A stretch of 64,000 bases of DNA from Axinella damicornis (lineage: Eukaryota > Porifera > Demospongiae > Axinellida > Axinellidae), in assembly GCA_963931865.1 (NCBI GenBank), contig OZ007505.1, forward strand, positions 2,171,244 to 2,235,243, written 5' to 3'. Below the pieces are notes generated by a model that saw nothing but the letters and a program-made list of their open reading frames with translations, did no database searches and had not been told where the DNA came from. This document shows positions 58,297 to 64,000 of the stretch, in pieces. The position numbers and the translations under genes are program-made. Positions within the stretch are counted from its first letter, which is position 1; each line of letters opens with the position of its first letter.

Positions 58297-59522
58297 ACAT
58301 ACACTGAGGTGATGGTATAGCAACATACACTGAGGTGATGGTATAGCAACATACACTGAGGTGATGGTATAGCAACATGCACTGAGGTGATGGTATAGCA
58401 ACATGCACTGAGGTGATGGTATAGCAACATGCACTGAGGTGCCGGTATAGCAACATGTACTGAGGTGATGGTATAGCAACATGCACTGAGGTGATGGTAT
58501 AGCAACATGCACTGAGGTGATGGTATAGCAACATGCACTGAGGTGATGGTATAGCAACATGTACTGAGGTGATGGTATAGCAACATGCACTGAGGTGATG
58601 GTATAGCAACATGCACTGAGGTGATGGTATAGCAACATGCACTGAGGTGATGGTATAGCAACATGTACTGAGGTGATGGTATAGCAACATGTACTGAGGT
58701 GATGGTATAGCAACATGTACTGAGGTGATGGTATAGCAACATGTACTGAGGTGATGGTATAGCAACATGCACTGAGGTGATGGTATAGCAACATGCACTG
58801 AGGTGATGGTATAGCAACATGCACTGAGGTGATGGTATAGCAACATGCACTGAGGTGATGGTATAGCAACATGCACTGAGGTGATGGTATAGCAACATGC
58901 ACTGAGGTGATGGTATAGCAACATGTACTGAGGTGATGGTATAGCAACATACACTGAGGTGACGGTATAGCAACATGCACTGAGGTGACGGTATAGCAAC
59001 ATGCACTGAGGTGATGGTATAGCAACATGTACTGAGGTGATGGTATAGCAACATACACTGAGGTGATGGAATAGCAACATGCACTGAGGTGACGGTATAG
59101 CAACATGTACTGAGGTGATGGTATAGCAACATGTACTGAGGTGATGGTATAGCAACATGTACTGAGGTGATGGTATAGCAACATGTACTGAGGTGATGGT
59201 ATAGCAACATGTACTGAGGTGATGGTATAGCAACATGTACTGAGGTGATGGTATAGCAACATGCACTGAGGTGATGGTATAGCAACATGTACTGAGGTGA
59301 TGGTATAGCAACATGCACTGAGGTGATGGTATAGCAACATGTACTGAGGTGATGGTATAGCAACATGCACTGAGGTGATGGTATAGCAACATGTACTGAG
59401 GTGATGGTATAGCAACATGTACTGAGGTGATGGTATAGCAACATACACTGAGGTGATGGTATAGCAACATACACTGAGGTGATGGTATAGCAACATACAC
59501 TGAGGTGATGGTATAGCAACAT
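58297..59522. repeat. 26-bp minisatellite, about 47 copies
   Basis: Unit CATGCACTGAGGTGATGG then TATAGCAA, 26 bp exactly, with very few length changes. Units differ mainly at one site: CATGCAC, CATGTAC or CATACAC. The CATACAC form is concentrated at both edges and CATGCAC/CATGTAC in the middle. The minus strand is open in all three frames for 400-475 codons, which follows from a 26-bp period without stops and does not indicate a gene. It sits between C7orf25 and the receptor gene, where copy A has a single unit-like TGCACTGAGG. Confidence 0.96.
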
Positions 59523-60391
59523 ATGTACTCCTGCCTTTCTGTGTGAGTTGATCACTTGTGTTTGGATGTTGTACATGCTATGGATTACGTAGCTACCCGG
59601 TATTGGTAGTTTCATTGTCCTGCATGCCCAGTTACAATCACTGCACCAGAAAAGTTGGTGGAACGGAGTACTGAGGTACACGTAGTTTCCCCCCTTTTCA
59701 GATGGTCTGGTATGACCACATGCCAGAACCCCACCTTTGGGGTTGAATATGTGTAGCTATATAATCACTTTGATTACGTATAACATAGTGAGGGCATCTA
59801 TACTTCCTGGGACTGAACTACGGCTGTGCAGTCAATTGCAGAATATCAACTTTCTACAACGCTTATTAGAAAATTATTCCAAATGTGGAAGCTGACATGC
59901 AGTCAAGGAGTCCAGTCCAGTATTATAATATGCTCCACCACTGTGCTTTCAGCTGCCCGTGTGTTGTGTGGTGGATCAGTATGAAGTGTGTATAACATCA
60001 TGATTGTGTGCATCCGCTTTCAGCTTGTCAACTCAGTTCTTGCATATTATGTTTGTACTTCGATAGGACTGTACTGTAGTCTGAGATCACTTAACATTGT
60101 TCATTTAATTCAGGTCAAGTTATATCCGTGCATGTGCCAAACTTGTTCCCACATGCACAATTCACCTAGTTACAGGAAATGCCACGGCCAATTCACTCAG
60201 ACTTCCTCCAATTTTTATTATTAATTATTAGTACAAATCTACCAGGAGTGTTAATTATTGCTCATGTACCCCACAGAAAGGATTACAAGGTTGAAACAGA
60301 ACAAAACTACGTGCAGTTACATGATAATACATGGCAGTGAATCGAGTCTTGCATATTCGTGAATGCAGGGGAGTTGAAAACTTACTGGTGA
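59523..60391. other. Region 3' of the GABA-B-like receptor gene
   Basis: Collinear with copy A from about 60,175 (GGAAATGCCACGGCCAA, CTACCAGGAGTGTTAATTAT). No exon recognised; probably contains the 3' untranslated region of the minus-strand receptor. Confidence 0.5.
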
Positions 60392-63122
60392 TCAAAGTTG
60401 TACATCTTTATGCAACAATTCACTTTCAAGTTCTGTAATCCTCCTTCTGAGACTGTCTATAGTTTCTTTAAGTGAATCCTCATTGTCTGGTGTGCTATTG
60501 GTACTACATCTGGCCACAGCTGCATCTGCCTTGTCAAAGATGTTGTTTCCCTGTGGGTCATTATAGAGGCTGACCATCTGTGTGCAGTGGGGTGAACGGT
60601 CATACAGCATCATGATAATTTATGTTGGATCTTTTAAACCTTTCACTGGTAAGAATTACCAAGCAGTTCAGAGATGTAGCCATTAACGCCTCTCAATTAT
60701 GCACACTACACTGATGCTAAAAACTACTAGTTGACTAGCTTTATAAATAGTATTCACTAAAAATCAGATACATGAAAGATTACTTTCCATGTATAATCAG
60801 AAAATATTGAAGGACAGTTCTGTCCCTGGTGTTAGGGTAATATATATGACAACAATAATAATTATACCACCACCTCCTCCCACCTTAGGCATAAAGATGA
60901 GTCCCAAGATGAAGGTGGTACCAACGAAGTACCCAGTGGAGAAGAGACAGGGAAACACATTGACAAACCCCTTTAGAGTGTATGTGGAGACGATCAGAAC
61001 TGCCCACACAACACTTGTCACATACGTTGCTGCTGCAATATATTTGGCATCGTCTAGGCCCTTCACCTTCACCTTACGTGTAGCGAAGGCTAGGATGAGG
61101 GCAATGACCTGCAACAACATCTTATAGCCAAGAAGGATACCCAGGAAGATGTCTCTGGCTCTGGAGCTACAGACATAGGTAAAGTAGAGGGTGGTGATCT
61201 CAAGCACCTGTAGGTTGAGAGATGCCATGTGCGTGAGTGTTGGGAGGGGATCTAGGGCGTAAGTATGATATATAGCGCATGGCCTACCCCTTCTATATCA
61301 AACAGCTTTTCTCTGTTGGGGACCCGGATGGCTACGAGATTTCCCTGTACTCCCTCCACAATGGTGTACACCAGGATAATTATGAAGTCTACCAACATTA
61401 ACATCAGCACTCCGAGAGTTAGGAATCTGTCTTGCAAGGGCTGTGTGCATGTGTGCATGTGGAGATGGAACAGAAAAAAATCCACTATGGAGTTGTGATA
61501 AGTATGCAGATCTAATGCTCGTAAATTAGAATGGTTCAATGCTGTATGAGTCACATTTAGAGACTTGGTATATCTATACCTGGCATTTGCACATTGCACG
61601 AGGTAGCTACAATGTTTTGCTTGAACATTACAAACCTCTCCATCAGTCCACTTGCTACACTCCAAGATTATGCACTCAGACTAGGGGATAACTCTGCCAT
61701 AGCTACAAAGACAGTAGACTTACGTAGTCAAACGTTTTAAGTTTGGGGTTGTTGAAGATGAAGTATACTCTGGCCATTTTGACAAGAATTGTACCATAGC
61801 ACATGGAGTAGCCCAGTGCAGTCAGCCATGGAGTGACCTGCACATACAATCATGTAGAGATTCACCATCATCCTTTGCCTACTGTGCACTATCTACTACA
61901 AATATTGCATGCAGATAGCATATAAACACATGCAAGGAATCAGCTATCAGAGCCGATTACATAGGCACGAGGTCGCCTTCTTGAAGTTGTGACAAGGCAG
62001 AGACATTCCTTACTTTAAGTAACAAATTTACTCGAACACAATGTGCGTACATTGCACAGTGCTGCCACAACTTGTGGGTTTGTGGTGGGGATGATAAGGA
62101 AGTAGATATCCACATACTGGATAACTGCCCCACAACCAATCAGGTAGTTCAAGTTGTGGCTACTCAGACGAACCAGCCTGGGAAGAGTGGAGAGAAAATT
62201 CATGTGAGTAGCGCTGTCCATGTTCTGCTTACTTCTCACCACATTGCTTGAAGCTTAAATGATACTAGTTACTCATGCCATCTCCATAAAGGTGTGATAG
62301 AATCAATTATGTTTACGAACATACTTCCTGTTCCTGAAGGCGAAGTTGAATACAAGGCACACCACTGCAAAGACAATGCCTGCAGTAGCCAGGATGGAGA
62401 AGATGACGGTGACGGGGATGGCCACTGACACCTCCTGCTCCAAAGGAATGCCGTCATATGGAATGAGACCTCCTAAGGGTCACCAAAGGAAGAGTGGTAA
62501 TGACCATTGTTACAATTTCCCTTTATATATGGAGCACAGTCACATCAGATGACAGTGCATGGCTCTCCAACTCTCACAATAGCTTACCCGGCCATGAGTT
62601 CTCCTCTTCTCCTGGAAGAAAGTCTATCCGCTCATCCTGAGTAACAACACCTATCTTTACTAATCCAAGTCCTTCCTCTGTGTAGATAATCATGTGATCA
62701 GGCGAATGGTTTTACTAGAACTGTTAAGCAATTGCTTACCATGACATCTGTACTGATGAACCTTCAAACCGTTTAATTCTCTTATCCCAATAGAGTCAAA
62801 GGACACAGGACCCTGCAAAATGGATGAGTTTAAGTAAAGGCTCTATGAATGCACCCTATATAGCTCACCAGTACCACCAACATGCAGCTAGCAGAGACAC
62901 AGGAAGAGATCCCCCCCCCCCCCCCCCCCCCCCCCTCCCCCCCCCCCCCCCCCCCCCCACTCACAGTGATGCCACTGAAATTGGTCTCTTTCACATGGCG
63001 GAAGATCACGTCCAGAAGTGCACTGTTATCGTAAGAGAACTGCTCCAGGGGGAATGTATCATTGCACTGAAGACCAGCAGCCTCCCACACCTCAGCATTC
63101 AAAGTTGAGTTCTCCTCAAGCT
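60392..63122 (-). CDS. Class C GPCR, GABA-B-receptor-like, C-terminal nine exons
   Basis: Minus-strand exons: 62965-63122, 62740-62812, 62588-62677, 62325-62472, 62051-62177, 61724-61837, 61288-61440, 60884-61207, 60392-60577; 456 residues plus stop, phases consistent. The first exons carry the end of the Venus-flytrap ligand domain (VKETNFSGIT then GPVSFDSIGIREL). There follows a short linker without the cysteine-rich domain of mGlu receptors, as in GABA-B receptors, then seven helices: VTVIFSILATAGIVFAVVC (TM1), LNYLIGCGAVIQYV (TM2), a TM3 exon, a TM4 exon, and GYKMLLQVIALILAF to GTTFILGLIF (TM5-7, one exon). The tail ends in a coiled coil (DSLRRRITELESELLHKD), typical of GABA-B subunits. 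The ligand cannot be predicted. 5' exons lie to the right of the window; a decayed copy is at 39,655. Confidence 0.93.
62911..62958. repeat. Poly-C tract next to a splice donor
   Basis: 25 C, one T, 22 C. On the transcribed minus strand this is a G run starting six bases after the exon end at 62,965 (GTGAGTGGGG), so it forms the beginning of the intron. Confidence 0.92.
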
Positions 63123-64000
63123 CTAAAGAACAATATGCAGTTTGGTAATGCAGTTGGCCCTACCTCTATAATGTATATTGCTAGATATAAAGCGTTCTGA
63201 GACAACAATAATTTATGATATCCCAAACATGCATGGTTGCCAGCCAACCACTCCAAATGGTCACACTCTGTCTATAATAGTCCTTTAGTGCAGTTTCATA
63301 CGTACCACAGTAGTTGCTGGAACTTCAACAGTTCACTAGTATAATGTTGAGCAACATCATGGATGCTACACGCTAGCACTAAAGTGGTGAGAAAATGGTA
63401 GTCCTGTTATGTAGTGAAGGAAATGTTTGGGCTTATAACCTTGGCAACAGCTTGGATGTAGTTGTATAGGTTTGCGAATTGTGCGTATCAGACCAGGTAA
63501 GTTGATCCTGGATGACAAATCTTTGAACCAAGTTGACAGCTACTTGGACAGCGTACAATACTATAGGTTGGCCTTCTACCAACTTTCCTAAACTAGGATT
63601 CACACTCAACTAGCCCATCATCACATCATTTCAGTAAGCTACGTGATCTTCTAACTCTTTAAGGAAGATTCTTCAAAGTTCCCCATGACCATATCAAAGT
63701 GCCGCTTTCACATAATAAGGGACACACCCCTGTTGTTGATTGTGGTTGCTGCCATGGGAAAGTCCATGAGTCCCATCATGGTCAGATGATTAATTAATTA
63801 TTCATGAGTCGGAATTGAACCGATCAGTGATTCAAGAGCATCCTCCACCTTAACATGCACCCACAAAGCCTAGTATACAATGTCTATGCTGTACTGGCCT
63901 GAATCATTGACATGGTCAAAACAGGATCTGGTAAGAATTCTGGTTGTCTGGTGAGTCAACACTAATAATTCGCTTATGTACTGTTCAGGGCAGTTGGATA
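63123..64000. other. Intron and possible upstream exons of the receptor gene, none recognised
   Basis: The acceptor CTTTAG for the exon at 63,122 is visible. I found no further ligand-domain exon. On minus, GGTTCAATTCC with a neighbouring stem at about 63,808-63,830 looks like a T-arm/B-box, but no complete tRNA can be folded. Confidence 0.4.

Noticed and set aside
58254..59681. 475-, 403- and 402-codon minus-strand frames (SVHVAIPSPQCMLLYHHL type)
   Set aside because: All three frames are open because the 26-bp unit lacks stops on that strand. No single frame is favoured and there is no plausible start or domain.
63795..63860. tRNA gene on minus (GGTTCAATTCC motif)
   Set aside because: The T-arm pairs only partly, no acceptor partner or proper D-arm is found upstream, and the anticodon arm does not form.

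Overview
This is eukaryotic, animal DNA. Every gene but one is split by short introns with GT-AG borders. The recognisable proteins are metazoan: an SLC15 peptide transporter, the C7orf25/UPF0415 protein, a heparan-sulfate 6-O-sulfotransferase, mitochondrial ribosomal protein uL10m, a class C GABA-B-like GPCR and an Ig-domain protein. The compact introns, a GABA-B-like receptor and the very high load of short inverted-repeat transposons suggest a non-bilaterian animal, most likely a demosponge. That placement is inference, because no species marker is visible.

Layout. 1-9,300: the 3' 13 exons of an SLC15 (PepT-like) gene on +, with several intronic minisatellites, including a 64-bp array of about 35 units. 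9,300-14,300: a decayed paralogous copy (copy A) of the region around C7orf25. 14,484-25,903: an 11.4-kb foldback element with long arms of 17-bp tandem repeats and a perfect 8-bp target duplication. 26,500-32,430: a tandem array of roughly 0.5-kb promoter-like units ending in one inverted unit. 32,700-36,500: nested MITEs and a tRNA-like sequence split by a MITE. 37,202-38,326: an intronless HS6ST-like gene. 39,650-41,060: a decayed copy of the GABA-B receptor 3' end. 41,428-42,857: MRPL10. 43,653-45,261: two nested inverted-repeat elements. 45,439-45,965: a decayed copy of the SLC15 last exon. 46,441-52,117 (minus): an 8-exon gene joining Tudor-like modules to an Ig domain. 52,513-57,886 (+): intact 11-exon C7orf25, divergent from the previous gene. 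58,297-59,522: a 26-bp minisatellite. 60,392-63,122 (minus): the C-terminal nine exons of a GABA-B-like receptor, running off the right edge.

The main structural story is a tandem segmental duplication of an ancestral block SLC15 - Ig/Tudor gene - C7orf25 - GABA-B receptor. Copy A (left) kept SLC15 and lost the rest; copy B (right) lost SLC15 and kept the other three. The space between the decayed C7orf25 and the decayed receptor of copy A filled with the foldback element, the promoter-like array, HS6ST and MITEs. No operon-like or pathway linkage between the genes is apparent. The only likely co-regulation is the 395-bp divergent promoter between the Ig/Tudor gene and C7orf25.

Exon borders were assigned by hand from splice signals, phase continuity and recalled family sequences; no alignment was run.
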